The notes: generated by a model not told the origin, from the sequence alone. A stretch of 64,000 bases of DNA from Solirubrobacter deserti (GCF_027587175.1 NZ_JAPCID010000005.1:62001-126000); one strand, 5' to 3'; positions 43,069-52,066 are shown, counted from the first letter of the stretch. Translations and numbers: made by a program.

Positions 43069-43356
43069 GTGGCGTGGGACGACACGATCCGTGCGGGCGA
43101 GCGCATCCAGGTCACCGACACCGTGACGTTCGCGCCAGCCGAGGGTTGGGGGCTGGTGCGGGGATTTCGGACCATGGACGTCACCGCCGGCGGGGAGCGG
43201 TCGCTGCACGAGAGCGCGGTGATCAACGACGGCGTCACGTTCTTCGTCCAGACGAGGGATTGGACCGGGACGCCGCGGGCCGCTGCTCGACCAGGTCACC
43301 AAGATCACGACGACGCGGAGCGCCGGGAGGGCTTCCACGTGAGCACGCGTCCATGA
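43069..43356 (+). pseudogene. Frameshifted small gene X (unknown family)
   Basis: A GTG at 43069 starts a convincing 70-residue stretch (AWDDTIRAGERIQVTDTV, GERSLHESAVINDGVTFFV). Near 43283 the frame must shift to read LLDQVTKITTT, then shift back to ERREGFHVSTRP and the stop at 43356. At least two single-base changes are needed for one protein of about 95 residues. It couples by ATGA to the next broken gene. Confidence 0.5.
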
Positions 43357-43549
43357 CGATCCAGGCCGGCGCGGGCCTGGACGGGGTGCTGGAGAGCTTC
43401 CGCCTCGCGGGCCTGATCGCCGCGTTCGTGGCCGGGCGGCAAGGGGATCGAGATCCAGGTGGTGGGGCCGACCGAGCAGTTGAACCAGCATGCGCGGGAG
43501 ATCGGCCGGATGATCGCCGAGCTTCCACACCGAGGAGGCGGCACGATGA
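43353..43549 (+). pseudogene. Frameshifted small gene Y (unknown family)
   Basis: ATG 43353 opens MTIQAGAGLDGVLESFRLA and GLIAAFVAG. After a G-run near 43440 the neighbouring frame continues as GIEIQVVGPTEQLNQHAREI. Another shift near 43530 gives FHTEEAAR and a TGA overlapping the next ATG at 43546. About 65 residues if repaired, by one extra and one missing base. No family recognised. Confidence 0.5.
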
Positions 43550-44050
43550 CCGCGGTCCCGAGTCGCAGCTCGAGCGCCGCGCCACCGCGATCGAGACCTC
43601 CGGCTGGGGGCGCGCGCTCATCGGCATCCCGTCGCACGCGCTCTACACCGCGCTGCTCGCGGCCGGCCTGGTGTACCTGATCGGCACGCCCGCGCAGCTA
43701 CGACGCATCATTGCGGGCGTCGTGCTCGTGCTCGCCGCGATACTCATCCACGGCATCTGGGACTCGGCCGCCGCACTCGGCGGCGGGCCACGAGTGCAAG
43801 CTCATGCGCGACCTCATGGCCCCCCGGAGGTCGCCGCCGGAACGATCACCGAGGGGAGCTCGACGCGCTCACGGGGCACCGGTCCGGGCGTCGCGCGGCC
43901 GTCGAGACCCGCGCCGACGGCGTCTCGCGCCGGCGTGAGAAGCACGTGCTGCGGGCCGCCCGCGATCTGGCGCATGATCTGGCGCGCGGCGACGAGGCGG
44001 AGATCGCGCACTCGCGCGCGGAGATCAAGCGCCTGCGCGCGGTAGCCCGC
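43546..44050 (+). pseudogene. Truncated, frameshifted PrsW-like intramembrane protease
   Basis: Starts ATG 43546 in the frame of MTAVP, but the family-like part lies in the next frame: WGRALIGIPSHALYTALLA, two hydrophobic helices, and IIAGVVLVLAAILIHGIW. This resembles the late membrane helices of PrsW proteases. A third frame gives HECKLMRDLMAP, a fourth PEVAAGTITE, then HVLRAARDLAHDLARGDEAE. At least four single-base indels, mostly in G or C runs, and the N-terminal catalytic part of PrsW is missing. The end is approximate. Confidence 0.55.
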
Positions 44051-44210
44051 ATTCAGTACGCGAATCCGATCGGAGCGCTAATCTTCACCTTGCAGGTTGG
44101 GCGGCGCTCTTGGACGGGGAGCCGCCCGGCGGGCACATCCACGCGCGGCACGCGAGACGCCGGGATCCGGAGCGTCGTCGGTCGCCGGTCCATCACGACC
44201 GAACGCGAGT

Positions 44211-45308
44211 GTGCTTGTGACCTGCTTCACCTCCACCCAGACGACAGCCGACCGCCCTGTGCCGGGCGCGCGCCGTACGCCGCGCGCGATCGAGACGGAC
44301 CTCACCCGGAGGGCCGCGCGGCGGCCGCTGTTGAGCCTGGATCCCGATCTGGGTCAGTGGCTCGGCCCGGACGAGCTGACGGCCGCGCGTCGCGGGCTCG
44401 TGGTGCGCGTGGCCGTCGTGGGCGTCGGCGAATGGGATCTGAGCCGGATCAACGACGCGCATCCCGGCCACGTCGGGTTGTTGCTGCTCGACGGAGTGGT
44501 CGCCCGCGAGGTGACGCTCGGCGCGAGCGTCTGCGCCGAGTTGCTCGGCGCCGGGGACATCGTGCGACCGTGGAACGTGGACGAGCGGCCGGGGATCCTG
44601 GAGACGGCGGTTCACTGGAACGTGCTCGCCCCGGTGCGCATCGCGCTCCTGGATCGCCTCGTCGCGGCACGGCTGAGCCAGTACCCGGGGATCAACGCCG
44701 CCCTGATCGATCGGCTCAGCGCCCGCTCGCAGCGGCTCGCCGTCATGCAGGCCATCGCGCACCTCAATCGCGTGCAGGATCGTTTGGAGGCGCTGCTGTG
44801 GCACCTCGCCGAGCGTTGGGGACGCGTCAGCACCGACGGCGTGGTGGTCGCGCTGGCGCTCTCGCATCGCGCTCTGGGCCAGCTGGTCGGCGCCCAACGG
44901 CCGACGGTCTCCACGGCGCTCGGGAGCCTCGCGCGGCGCGGCCGCGTGACGCGCCGGACGGACGGGACGTGGCTTCTGCACCACGCGGCGTGGCCGGCGG
45001 AGGCACGTGCCGCCGTCTGCGTGCGTCAACGCCGGCGGCTGACTCCGAGCCACGAAGCGGGCTCATCACCGATGGCCGCGCTCATTGCCGATGCCGAGCC
45101 GTCTCCCGCGCCGGTGGCGCCCGTCGCCGTGGACGACGTCTGGACCGCCATCGAGGCGCTGTACGAGCGGTCACGCGGGCGGGAGGAGAGCCTCGAAGAG
45201 CTCCGCGTGGAGATCGCCGCTCTGCGCCGCCACGCGCTCGCCGCCGCCGCGCGCACACGGTTCGAGCCGGCAACGGTCGGCGCGGCGACAACGACTTCGC
45301 TCCGCTGA
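44211..45308 (+). CDS. Crp/Fnr-like transcriptional regulator
   Basis: About 365 residues from GTG 44211; the start is uncertain because the frame is open to 44097. The N-terminal half is a degenerate cyclic-nucleotide-fold domain (HVGLLLLDGVVAREVTLGAS, LLGAGDIVRPW). The HTH_Crp is near residues 185-250 (LSHRALGQLVGAQRPTVSTALG). A C-terminal coiled-coil-like tail follows (EALYERSRGREESLEELRVEI). Five nucleotides separate its stop from the SpoIIE phosphatase start, so the two are an operon. Confidence 0.75.
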   Translation: MLVTCFTSTQTTADRPVPGARRTPRAIETDLTRRAARRPLLSLDPDLGQWLGPDELTAARRGLVVRVAVVGVGEWDLSRINDAHPGHVGLLLLDGVVAREVTLGASVCAELLGAGDIVRPWNVDERPGILETAVHWNVLAPVRIALLDRLVAARLSQYPGINAALIDRLSARSQRLAVMQAIAHLNRVQDRLEALLWHLAERWGRVSTDGVVVALALSHRALGQLVGAQRPTVSTALGSLARRGRVTRRTDGTWLLHHAAWPAEARAAVCVRQRRRLTPSHEAGSSPMAALIADAEPSPAPVAPVAVDDVWTAIEALYERSRGREESLEELRVEIAALRRHALAAAARTRFEPATVGAATTTSLR

Positions 45309-45313
45309 TCGGC

Positions 45314-46582
45314 GTGCGGCTCCATCGTCGAGAACTGGCAAGCGTCGACGGTGAGGTGACGTTGCGACGCTCGGCACGGCTGGACTTCGGGCAGCTGATC
45401 GCGGCCGTCGAGAACGCGCCGCCGGTGGCTGCGGTCGACGTGGTCGGCGCGCAACTGTCCCAGGCCGTCGCGGCCAAGAGGGTGTCGTTCCTGATCGCCG
45501 ACTTCAGCGGTCAGGCCTTGATCCGGCTCGGCCACGCGGCGCATCCGACGACGGTGCGGACCCAGGGTCGCGAGACCGCCGAACGGGTGGATCTGACCGG
45601 CAGCCCGCAGGGCCGGGCGCTCGCCACCCAGGCCGTTCAAATCGAGGACGGCACGAGCCACACGCGCGTATGCGCTCCGGTGACCAACCGCGGAGAAGCC
45701 ATCGGCGTGCTGGAGGTGTGCCTGCTCGGGGCGCCTGACGAGCAGACCGTGGCCGACATCGCCCTCGCCGCGCACGCGCTCGCGTACGTCGTGATCGCGA
45801 ATCGTCGCTTCACCGACCTCTTCGTCTGGGGGCAGCGCTCGGTGCCGCTGTCCCTGGCCGCCGAGATCCAGCATCGCCTGCTGCCCGGCGCATACACGTG
45901 CGAGGGCGGGCAGTTCACGCTTGCGGCCTGGCTGGAGCCCGCCGGCAACGTGGGCGGTGACACGTTCGACTTCGCCCTCGAGCGCGACACGCTGCACCTG
46001 TCGATGACCGACGCGATGGGGCATGAGGTCGACGCCGCGGTGCTGGCGACGGTGCTCGTCGGGGGACTGCGCAACGCGCGCCGCGCCGGCCTCGGGCTGA
46101 CCGAGCAAGCGAGCCGCGCCAACACGCAGCTCGCGACGTTCTCGGACCACGGCGGCTTCGTCACGGGCCAACTCGCCCGCGTGGACCTGGGGTCGCAGAC
46201 TGCGACCATCGTCAACGCCGGCCACCCTCCGCCGTTTCGACTCCGTGACGGTCGCGTGGAGCGCCTGCGGCTCGCGGCCGACCCGCCGTTCGGGATCCTC
46301 GCCGGCTACGACTACCAGGTGCAGACACTGCCGCTGCAGGCCGGCGATCGCATCCTCTTCGTCACCGACGGCATGTTGGAGCGCAACGCGGAGACCGTCG
46401 ACATCGCGGCGGTGCTCGAGGCGACGCGCGCGATGCACCCGCGCGAAGCCGTGCGACAGCTGTCCGAGACGCTCCTCCAGGCCACCGGCGGCACGCTCGG
46501 CGACGACGCGACGACGCTGTGCTTCGACTGGCACGGCGGGGCGTCCCAGCAGCGGACGACGAGCTCCGGCGCCGACTCGTGA
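45314..46582 (+). CDS. SpoIIE-type PP2C phosphatase with N-terminal GAF-like domain
   Basis: About 422 residues from GTG 45314. Residues 30-180 form a GAF-like domain (VSFLIADFSGQALIRLGH, GEAIGVLEVCLLG). Residues 195-410 are the SpoIIE/PP2C domain, with metal-binding Asp in NVGGDTFDFA, SMTDAMGHEVDAAVLA and the closing GTLGDDATTLCFDW. It probably dephosphorylates a STAS antagonist to release a sigma factor. The open frame extends far upstream, but that part is the shadow of the Crp-like gene. Confidence 0.85.
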   Translation: MRLHRRELASVDGEVTLRRSARLDFGQLIAAVENAPPVAAVDVVGAQLSQAVAAKRVSFLIADFSGQALIRLGHAAHPTTVRTQGRETAERVDLTGSPQGRALATQAVQIEDGTSHTRVCAPVTNRGEAIGVLEVCLLGAPDEQTVADIALAAHALAYVVIANRRFTDLFVWGQRSVPLSLAAEIQHRLLPGAYTCEGGQFTLAAWLEPAGNVGGDTFDFALERDTLHLSMTDAMGHEVDAAVLATVLVGGLRNARRAGLGLTEQASRANTQLATFSDHGGFVTGQLARVDLGSQTATIVNAGHPPPFRLRDGRVERLRLAADPPFGILAGYDYQVQTLPLQAGDRILFVTDGMLERNAETVDIAAVLEATRAMHPREAVRQLSETLLQATGGTLGDDATTLCFDWHGGASQQRTTSSGADS

Positions 46583-46608
46583 GCGAGCCGGCGGGAGGCG
46601 GCGTTTCA

Positions 46609-46637
46609 GCCCCGTCCGGCCGCGGTCGGATCGGGGC
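46609..46637. terminator. Bidirectional terminator-like hairpin
   Basis: The stem GCCCCGTCCG / CGGA(T)CGGGGC has an 8-nt loop and a single bulged T, and lies in the 61 bp between convergent genes (SpoIIE phosphatase and PRC-barrel protein). No U-run, but the position suits termination in both directions. Confidence 0.5.
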
Positions 46638-46643
46638 GGGATG

Positions 46644-47411
46644 TCATCGGCGGGCGTCGTCGACGTCGACGCGCTCGGAGCGCACCGTGTCGGTGACGGT
46701 CTCCTCGGTGGTCGTGACGTCCTTGTCGAGGCGGACGCGCTCCTTGGGAACGGTCTTCTTGTCGACGACGGCCTCCTCGGCGTGCAGGACGACCTCGTGC
46801 TCTTCCTCGGAGAGGTCGGGACCGTCGAGCGCGTCACCGCGGTTGGCGTCGGTGATCGGCTCGCGCTCGACGCGGACCTCTTCGCGCCGGACCGGGACCG
46901 TCTCGGTGACCTGGTCCTCGACGATGTACTTCTTCAGGCGCACGCGGCCGGCTTCGCGCTCGGTCGTGCCGACACGCAGCTCCTCTTCGGACCGCGTCAT
47001 GGCGTCGTCGGTGTTCGGGCCGCTGGTGTCCTGGCCGGGACCGCCGCGCTCACCGGTGGCCAGGGGCTGGCCCTGACGTGAGGAGCCGGCCTCGTCGCGC
47101 CCGTAGTGGCGGTAGAGGGCGTCCTCCTCCTGCGGGGACAGCGCACCGTCGGGCTCGATCTTCGGGGCGTCCTTGACGGTCGCCTTCTCGAACGGCACGC
47201 GAATGCCGTTTCCGTCGGCGCCATCGGTCGCTCCCTGGATCGGGACGAACGACTGCTTGTTGCCGAACATCCCGGTCGTCACGAGGGCCCACTCGGGCTC
47301 GTTGGTGTCGGCGTCGAGGTAGATCTCCTCGATCTTGCCGATCTTCTCGTCGTGGGCGTCGATCAGGGTCTGTCCGCGCCAGCTGAGAACGTCGCTCGGG
47401 GTAGTGGCCAT
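46644..47411 (-). CDS. PRC-barrel and DUF2382 stress protein
   Basis: A 255-residue protein from ATG 47411 with AGAAGGAGG as a strong ribosome-binding site. The PRC-barrel is at residues 8-80 (GQTLIDAHDEKIGKIEEIYLD, EWALVTTGMFGNKQSFVPI). DUF2382 is at about 135-250, with the usual repeats VRLKKYIVEDQVTETVPVR and VPKERVRLDKDV. This combination is common in actinobacteria and deinococci under stress; the molecular function is unknown. It forms an operon with the membrane protein gene upstream. Confidence 0.92.
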   Translation of the reverse strand: MATTPSDVLSWRGQTLIDAHDEKIGKIEEIYLDADTNEPEWALVTTGMFGNKQSFVPIQGATDGADGNGIRVPFEKATVKDAPKIEPDGALSPQEEDALYRHYGRDEAGSSRQGQPLATGERGGPGQDTSGPNTDDAMTRSEEELRVGTTEREAGRVRLKKYIVEDQVTETVPVRREEVRVEREPITDANRGDALDGPDLSEEEHEVVLHAEEAVVDKKTVPKERVRLDKDVTTTEETVTDTVRSERVDVDDARR

Positions 47412-47434
47412 GGTGGCCTCCTTCTGATTGAAAG

Positions 47435-48043
47435 TCACGCCTGGCCGACCTTGTCGACCTTGCGATGGAAGTGGGTACCGGCCTTGCCGCCCGCGAGCGC
47501 GGCGACCAGCGTGCCGATCACGACGGCGGCGAGGGCGATCAGCCCGCCGGTGGTCAGCGAGCCTTCGTCGACCGGGATGCGCGGCAGGTTGAGCTGGGAG
47601 AGCACGTTGTACTCGGCGCCCAGCAGCGCGCCGGCGGCGGCGAGCGCGATCGTCACGATCAAGCCGATCAGCCACACGCCGATGCCCTGGCGCGGGCCGT
47701 TGAAGCGCGCCATGCGGCCCGCGACGTAGCCGCCGCAGTAGTACGCGATGAGCAAGATGACCAGCAGCGCGACGCCGCCGGCGATCCCGATCGTGGTCGC
47801 GTTGTCGGTCGCATCGGCGGTGTCGGCCTGCGTGGGGCCGACGGCCGCGCCGGTGGCGGCCAGCAGCGCGGTCAGCAACGTGGCGATGCCGACGGCGACC
47901 AGCCAGCCGAAGGCGTCCGCGCCCCAGGAGAAGCCACCGAACTCGTCGCGCTGACGCTGAAGGACGTCGCTGCGTGTGGGCGTCTCGCTTTGGCCGTCGG
48001 ACGGCGCGTCGCCGGCCTTGACGGCGGCGGGGGAGCTCGACAT
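47435..48043 (-). CDS. Four-helix membrane protein (YrzE-like)
   Basis: 202 residues with a Ser/Asp-rich N-terminus and four hydrophobic segments (about 45-68, 85-108, 120-145, 165-188). The YYCGGYVAGRMARFNGPRQG loop is typical of YrzE/TIGR04086-like membrane proteins. AGAAGGGA precedes the ATG. Unknown role, cotranscribed with the PRC-barrel/DUF2382 gene. The shared region with the divergent TetR-PP2C gene holds a CTCA-AC-TGAG palindrome near 48162. Confidence 0.75.
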   Translation of the reverse strand: MSSSPAAVKAGDAPSDGQSETPTRSDVLQRQRDEFGGFSWGADAFGWLVAVGIATLLTALLAATGAAVGPTQADTADATDNATTIGIAGGVALLVILLIAYYCGGYVAGRMARFNGPRQGIGVWLIGLIVTIALAAAGALLGAEYNVLSQLNLPRIPVDEGSLTTGGLIALAAVVIGTLVAALAGGKAGTHFHRKVDKVGQA

Positions 48044-48221
48044 GGAAGTCCCTTCTCTCAGACGAAGACCGAAGCGAAGCGTCGCAGTGGTCCGCGTCGC
48101 CCTAAGAGATTGTCCTCAGGCTCCGCAAGTGAAACGAACTTCGCGTCATTTCTGACACAAAACGACTCAACTGAGACACAAGTCGCGTTTGAGTGTTCCG
48201 GTTCGGGGAGACGACCACCCC

Positions 48222-49583
48222 ATGCGCTCCGACGCCGCCCAGAACGCTGAGCGCGTCCTGCGCAGCGCCAGCGCGCTGCTGCGGACCGTGCCCGAAGCCA
48301 GCCTCGAGGAGATCGCCGCCGCGGCGCAGGTCTCGCGCGCCACCGTCTACCGCCACTTCGGCTCACGGGCCGGGCTCGTCGAGGCGGCCCGCCGGCGCGC
48401 GGACGCGCAGCCGCCCAGCGTGGACGCCGAGGAGCTCCCGCCGCTCGACGTCACCGACGTGCTCAACAAGGTGCCGCCGCAGTTACTGGGCGACCAGGTC
48501 GTCTCCGAGGCCCGGCGCCTGGCCGGCGTCACGTCGGCCGCGCTGTACCTGATCGACATCGAGGGCGCCCACCTGGTGCGCCTGGCCGGCTCAGAGGAGT
48601 TCCCCGCCACGCTCGACGTGCCGTTGGCGGTCGGGCCGGAGCTGCCTCGCGACGCGCTGCCGGCCCTGCGCGCGCAGGTCGAGCGCGAGCTGGCGGGCAG
48701 CGTCCTGGCCCCGCTCTCACTGCGCGGCCGGACGCTCGGCGTCCTACTGGCCGTCGACGCCCCGGAGCCGGCGCTCGCCGCTCTCGCCCGCCACGCGGCC
48801 GTCGCGCTGGCCGTCGCGGACGCGTACACCGACGTCTTCGACAGCGCGCGCCGGCGCCGCGAGACCACGCCCGCCGCGGAGATCCAGCAGCACCTGCTCC
48901 CGCCGCGGATCGCACGCCTCACCGGGGCGATCGTCGCCGGCAACGTGATCCCGGGGTACGCGACCGGCGGCGACTGGTTCGACTACGCCGAGAACCGTGA
49001 CGGGGTGTGGCTCGGCGTCGCCGACAGCGCGGGCCACGGCACCACCGCGGCCGCGCTCGCGGCCGTCGTCCTCGGCGCGTTCCGGGCCAAGCGCAAGGTG
49101 ACGGGCGAGCTGGGGGCCGTGCTGCGCGCGATGCGGCACGCGATCGCGGAGGTGGCGGTCGACGGCGCGTGCGTGGACGCGACGATCGCCCGCTGGCATG
49201 GACCGTCCAACACGTTCACCTGGATCACGTGCGGCGACCCGCGGCCGCTGCTGATCGACGAGCACGGTGCCGTCACCGAGCTGGCCTGCCCGGACTACGA
49301 CAGCCTCGGGCGCGGAGCGGCCGACCGCGACCTCGAGGCCACCCGCCACCGGCTGCTGCCGGGCCAGCGACTGGTGCTCGTCTCCGACGGCGTGCTCGCT
49401 CGCCGCACGCGCGACGGCGGCGTGTTCGGCATCGAGGGGATCCGTGCGCTCGCGCGCCGGACGCCGGCCGCCACGGCTCCCGAGACGGTCCGAGCGCTCG
49501 AGGACGCGCTCACCGCGAGCTCCGAGGACGGGTTCCAGGACGACGCGACGACCGTCGTGCTCGCACCGACCAGCCCGGGGTGA
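48222..49583 (+). CDS. TetR-type HTH fused to GAF and SpoIIE/PP2C phosphatase
   Basis: A 453-residue fusion from ATG 48222 (GGGGAG upstream; a GTG 33 bp earlier is possible). Residues 5-60 are a TetR-type DNA-binding domain (LEEIAAAAQVSRATVYRHFGSRAGLVEA). Residues 90-205 are GAF-like (GVTSAALYLIDIEG, LAPLSLRGRTLGVLLAV). Residues 220-450 are SpoIIE/PP2C with GGDWFDYAE, GVADSAGHGTTAAAL and GFQDDATTVVLAP. A DNA-binding phosphatase is unusual: it may act at its own divergent promoter as well as on a STAS partner. All metal-binding Asp are present. Confidence 0.9.
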   Translation: MRSDAAQNAERVLRSASALLRTVPEASLEEIAAAAQVSRATVYRHFGSRAGLVEAARRRADAQPPSVDAEELPPLDVTDVLNKVPPQLLGDQVVSEARRLAGVTSAALYLIDIEGAHLVRLAGSEEFPATLDVPLAVGPELPRDALPALRAQVERELAGSVLAPLSLRGRTLGVLLAVDAPEPALAALARHAAVALAVADAYTDVFDSARRRRETTPAAEIQQHLLPPRIARLTGAIVAGNVIPGYATGGDWFDYAENRDGVWLGVADSAGHGTTAAALAAVVLGAFRAKRKVTGELGAVLRAMRHAIAEVAVDGACVDATIARWHGPSNTFTWITCGDPRPLLIDEHGAVTELACPDYDSLGRGAADRDLEATRHRLLPGQRLVLVSDGVLARRTRDGGVFGIEGIRALARRTPAATAPETVRALEDALTASSEDGFQDDATTVVLAPTSPG

Positions 49584-49638
49584 GCTGGAAGCGACGCGCC
49601 GTGGGTAGAGCCTAGCCACAACGTCCCTAGGAGGACAC

Positions 49639-49806
49639 ATGGCACGGCAAGGCGCAGGCGGCAACATGGGCGGCATCGGCCTCGGGGGCATCCTGGTGAT
49701 CGTCGGCATCGTCGTGGCGATCGTGTGGAGCGTGCTGATCGGGCTGATCATTGCGCTCATCGGCCTCGTCGCCTTCGGCGGCTTCGCGAAGGGCAAGTGG
49801 TACTAG
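49639..49806 (+). CDS. Small Gly/Ile/Val-rich membrane protein
   Basis: 55 residues (MARQGAGGNMGGIGLGGILV to AKGKWY) with two hydrophobic segments and a basic C-terminal end. AGGAGG lies 6 nt before the ATG, a strong site that supports real translation. It follows the phosphatase gene by 55 bp. No known family; possibly a stress-induced membrane peptide. Confidence 0.7.
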   Translation: MARQGAGGNMGGIGLGGILVIVGIVVAIVWSVLIGLIIALIGLVAFGGFAKGKWY

Positions 49807-49810
49807 CCGC

Positions 49811-51001
49811 TCAGCGGCGTCGCGCGCGGGTTCCGACCACCGCCGCCGTGAGCGCGATGATGGCGACGGCGGCGGCCGCGACGGTCGCGGAGAGCCCGGG
49901 GATCAAAGCCGGAACCACCACGATCGGGATCGCGGCCGCCGGCCACGGGAACGCCGTCCGCCAGCGGTGATCGGCGCCCGCGACGATGATCGCGGCACCC
50001 GCGAAGAACAGTGCGACGCCGGCGCCCAGCGCCCATCCGCCCGCGGACGGCAGCGGCGCATCGGGATGCAGCACCAGATCCTCCAGCCCGATGCCCGCGA
50101 TGGCGATCCCCAGCGTCAGGGGGAGATGGCCGTAGATGAACAGGTCGTGGCGTTCACCCTCGTGGTCCGCCGACGACGGGTGCGCTTCGCGCTCCTGCAG
50201 GTCCTCCGCGCTGCTGGCGGCGCCGACGTCGAAGTAGTTCCACCACAGCGCGGCCGTGAGCGCGAACCCGAGCACGGCGACGCCGACCGCGGCGCCGGCC
50301 CACTTCGCGTCGTGCACGCCGGTGACGGTCGCGCCGACCGCTTCGCCCAGGACGAGGATCACGAGCAGGCCGAAGCGCTCCGGGAGATGCTCGAGGTGAA
50401 GCGGGACGTCGTTGGCGTGCCGGGTCGCGAGCAGCGGCGCGGCGACGTCGAGGAGCACGGCGACACCCCACAGCACATAGCGGCCCGTGCCGGTGAGGGC
50501 GATCGAGACCGCCCACAGCGCCGCGCTGAGCGTGGCGGCCGCGAGGTAGACGCCGATCGTGCCACGCGCGGGTTGCACGTGACGCCAGGCTCTGAGGTAG
50601 AGCAGCACGAGCATGATCCGGGCCACGAGGAAGCTCGCCGCGAAGGCCCAGCCCAGCGACCCGGTGGCCTCGGTGGCGCTGGCGGCGCAGCCGGCGATCG
50701 CGAGCGTCGCGACCAGCTTGATGACGCGAAAGACGACGTCGTCGGTGTCGAAGCGGTTCGCGTAGAGCGTGAACCCGACCCAGGAGAACCAGATGGTCGC
50801 GAACAGGCCGGCGAAGACGCCCGTGCCGTGCCAGGTGAGATCGTCGACGAACGCCGTCGCCAGCTCGGCGACCACGAGCACGTAGGCCAGGTCGAAGAAG
50901 AGCTCCAGCCGGCTCGCGGTCCGGCCCTCGCCCGTGTGCAACGCCGGCGGGCGGATGAGCGGTGCGCGTCGCTCGCCCTCGACGTGGCCGTCGGCGGTCA
51001 T
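49811..51001 (-). CDS. Low-temperature-requirement A (LtrA) family membrane protein
   Basis: 396 residues with about 10-12 hydrophobic helices. The family signatures are ASRLELFFDLAYVLVVAELA at residue 28, HLPERFGLLVILVLGEAVGA near the middle and ERHDLFIYGHLPLTLGIA later. LtrA was named from a cold-growth phenotype in Listeria; its biochemical function remains unknown. The stop lies 4 bp from the convergent small membrane gene. Confidence 0.92.
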   Translation of the reverse strand: MTADGHVEGERRAPLIRPPALHTGEGRTASRLELFFDLAYVLVVAELATAFVDDLTWHGTGVFAGLFATIWFSWVGFTLYANRFDTDDVVFRVIKLVATLAIAGCAASATEATGSLGWAFAASFLVARIMLVLLYLRAWRHVQPARGTIGVYLAAATLSAALWAVSIALTGTGRYVLWGVAVLLDVAAPLLATRHANDVPLHLEHLPERFGLLVILVLGEAVGATVTGVHDAKWAGAAVGVAVLGFALTAALWWNYFDVGAASSAEDLQEREAHPSSADHEGERHDLFIYGHLPLTLGIAIAGIGLEDLVLHPDAPLPSAGGWALGAGVALFFAGAAIIVAGADHRWRTAFPWPAAAIPIVVVPALIPGLSATVAAAAVAIIALTAAVVGTRARRR

Positions 51002-51043
51002 GTACCGCCGCGCCTGATTTCGTCGCCGTGGTTCAAGACGGGG

Positions 51044-51715
51044 CTAGGTCGCGGGGCCGCCGGGCACGATCCAGCCCGCGAAGGCCGCGAAGTGGCTCGC
51101 CGCGGCGACGACGACCAGCCCGTGGAAGACCTCGTGGAAGCCGAACACCGCCGGCCACGGATCCGGGCGCCTCACGGCGTAGACGGCGGCGCCGACGATG
51201 TAGAGCGCGGCGCCCGCGGCTAGCAGCAGCAGCGGGACGGTCGGCAGCTGCTCGGGCAGGCGCGGAATGGCGGCGAGCGCGGCCCAGCCGACGAGCACGT
51301 AGCTGGCGGCGACGAGCGCGCGCGGCGCGTCGATCCACGCCAGGCTGAGGGCGATGCCGCCCAGCGCGCCGGTCCACGCGCAGGCGAGCACGAACGTCTG
51401 CAGGCGGCCGTCGAGGACGAGCACGGCCAGCGGAGTGGTGGACGCGGCGATGAAGACGTGGATCGTGCTGTGGTCCAGCCGCCGCAGGATGGGCCGCCAG
51501 CGGGGGTCCCAGCGCCAGCGGTGGTAGAGGGCGCTGACGGCGAACAGCGCGCACAGCGCCGTGCCGTAGACCGCGCACGCCGTGCGGGCGGCGCCGGAAG
51601 GTGCCAGCGCCATGAGGACACCCGCCGCGATCAGGGCGCACCAGAACGCGTAGACGTGCAGGCGGCCGCGCATACGCGGGATCAGCTCTTCGGCGGTGGA
51701 GGACGAGGTCGCCAT
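51044..51715 (-). CDS. trhA: Hemolysin III / TrhA (PAQR) family membrane protein
   Basis: 223 residues with seven hydrophobic helices from ATG 51715. The PAQR zinc-site motifs are present: SALYHRWRW after helix 2, RRLDHSTIHVFIAAS in helix 3, and HEVFHGLVVVAAASHFAAF at the end (three His). Bacterial members affect membrane fluidity homeostasis. It lies next to LtrA on the same strand, 42 bp upstream of it. Confidence 0.93.
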   Translation of the reverse strand: MATSSSTAEELIPRMRGRLHVYAFWCALIAAGVLMALAPSGAARTACAVYGTALCALFAVSALYHRWRWDPRWRPILRRLDHSTIHVFIAASTTPLAVLVLDGRLQTFVLACAWTGALGGIALSLAWIDAPRALVAASYVLVGWAALAAIPRLPEQLPTVPLLLLAAGAALYIVGAAVYAVRRPDPWPAVFGFHEVFHGLVVVAAASHFAAFAGWIVPGGPAT

Positions 51716-51778
51716 GGCTGCGTCCGAGGGCCCGCGCACGACGCGGCCCGCGGGTCGCGTCGTGCGGCGTGGCGACGG

Positions 51779-52066
51779 CTAGTCGCGGCTCTCGGTGTAC
51801 GGGTCGCGGCTGCCGGACTTCGCCAGCCCGCGGCTGATCATGTAGCCCACGGTCAGCAGGGTCACGTACAGCCACGCCTGCTGGGCGCCGAAGCCGCCGG
51901 CGTCGCTCTCATCCACAATCATCGCGGCGATGAGCACGGCGACGACCGCCGCGACGTACGCGATCAGCTCGGTGGTCTTGAAGGCGGCCTTGGTCTCGGT
52001 GCTGCGCCGGACTTCAGTGTGCTCGTTGCGGGCGCGGGTGCGCTCGGACGCGGGTGCTGCGGCCAT
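51779..52066 (-). CDS. Small two-helix membrane protein
   Basis: 95 residues from ATG 52066, with AAGGAGG just upstream. A charged N-terminal 30 residues is followed by two membrane helices (about 33-52 and 63-82) and an acidic end (DPYTESRD). Similar small proteins are widespread in Thermoleophilia without a known role. The 275 bp upstream hold no gene I can see. Confidence 0.75.
   Translation of the reverse strand: MAAAPASERTRARNEHTEVRRSTETKAAFKTTELIAYVAAVVAVLIAAMIVDESDAGGFGAQQAWLYVTLLTVGYMISRGLAKSGSRDPYTESRD

Noticed and set aside
43946-45313. Long upstream extension of the SpoIIE phosphatase frame
   Set aside because: It passes through the Crp-like regulator gene in another frame and is Arg-rich without domains, except for a short PrsW-like remnant at its beginning.
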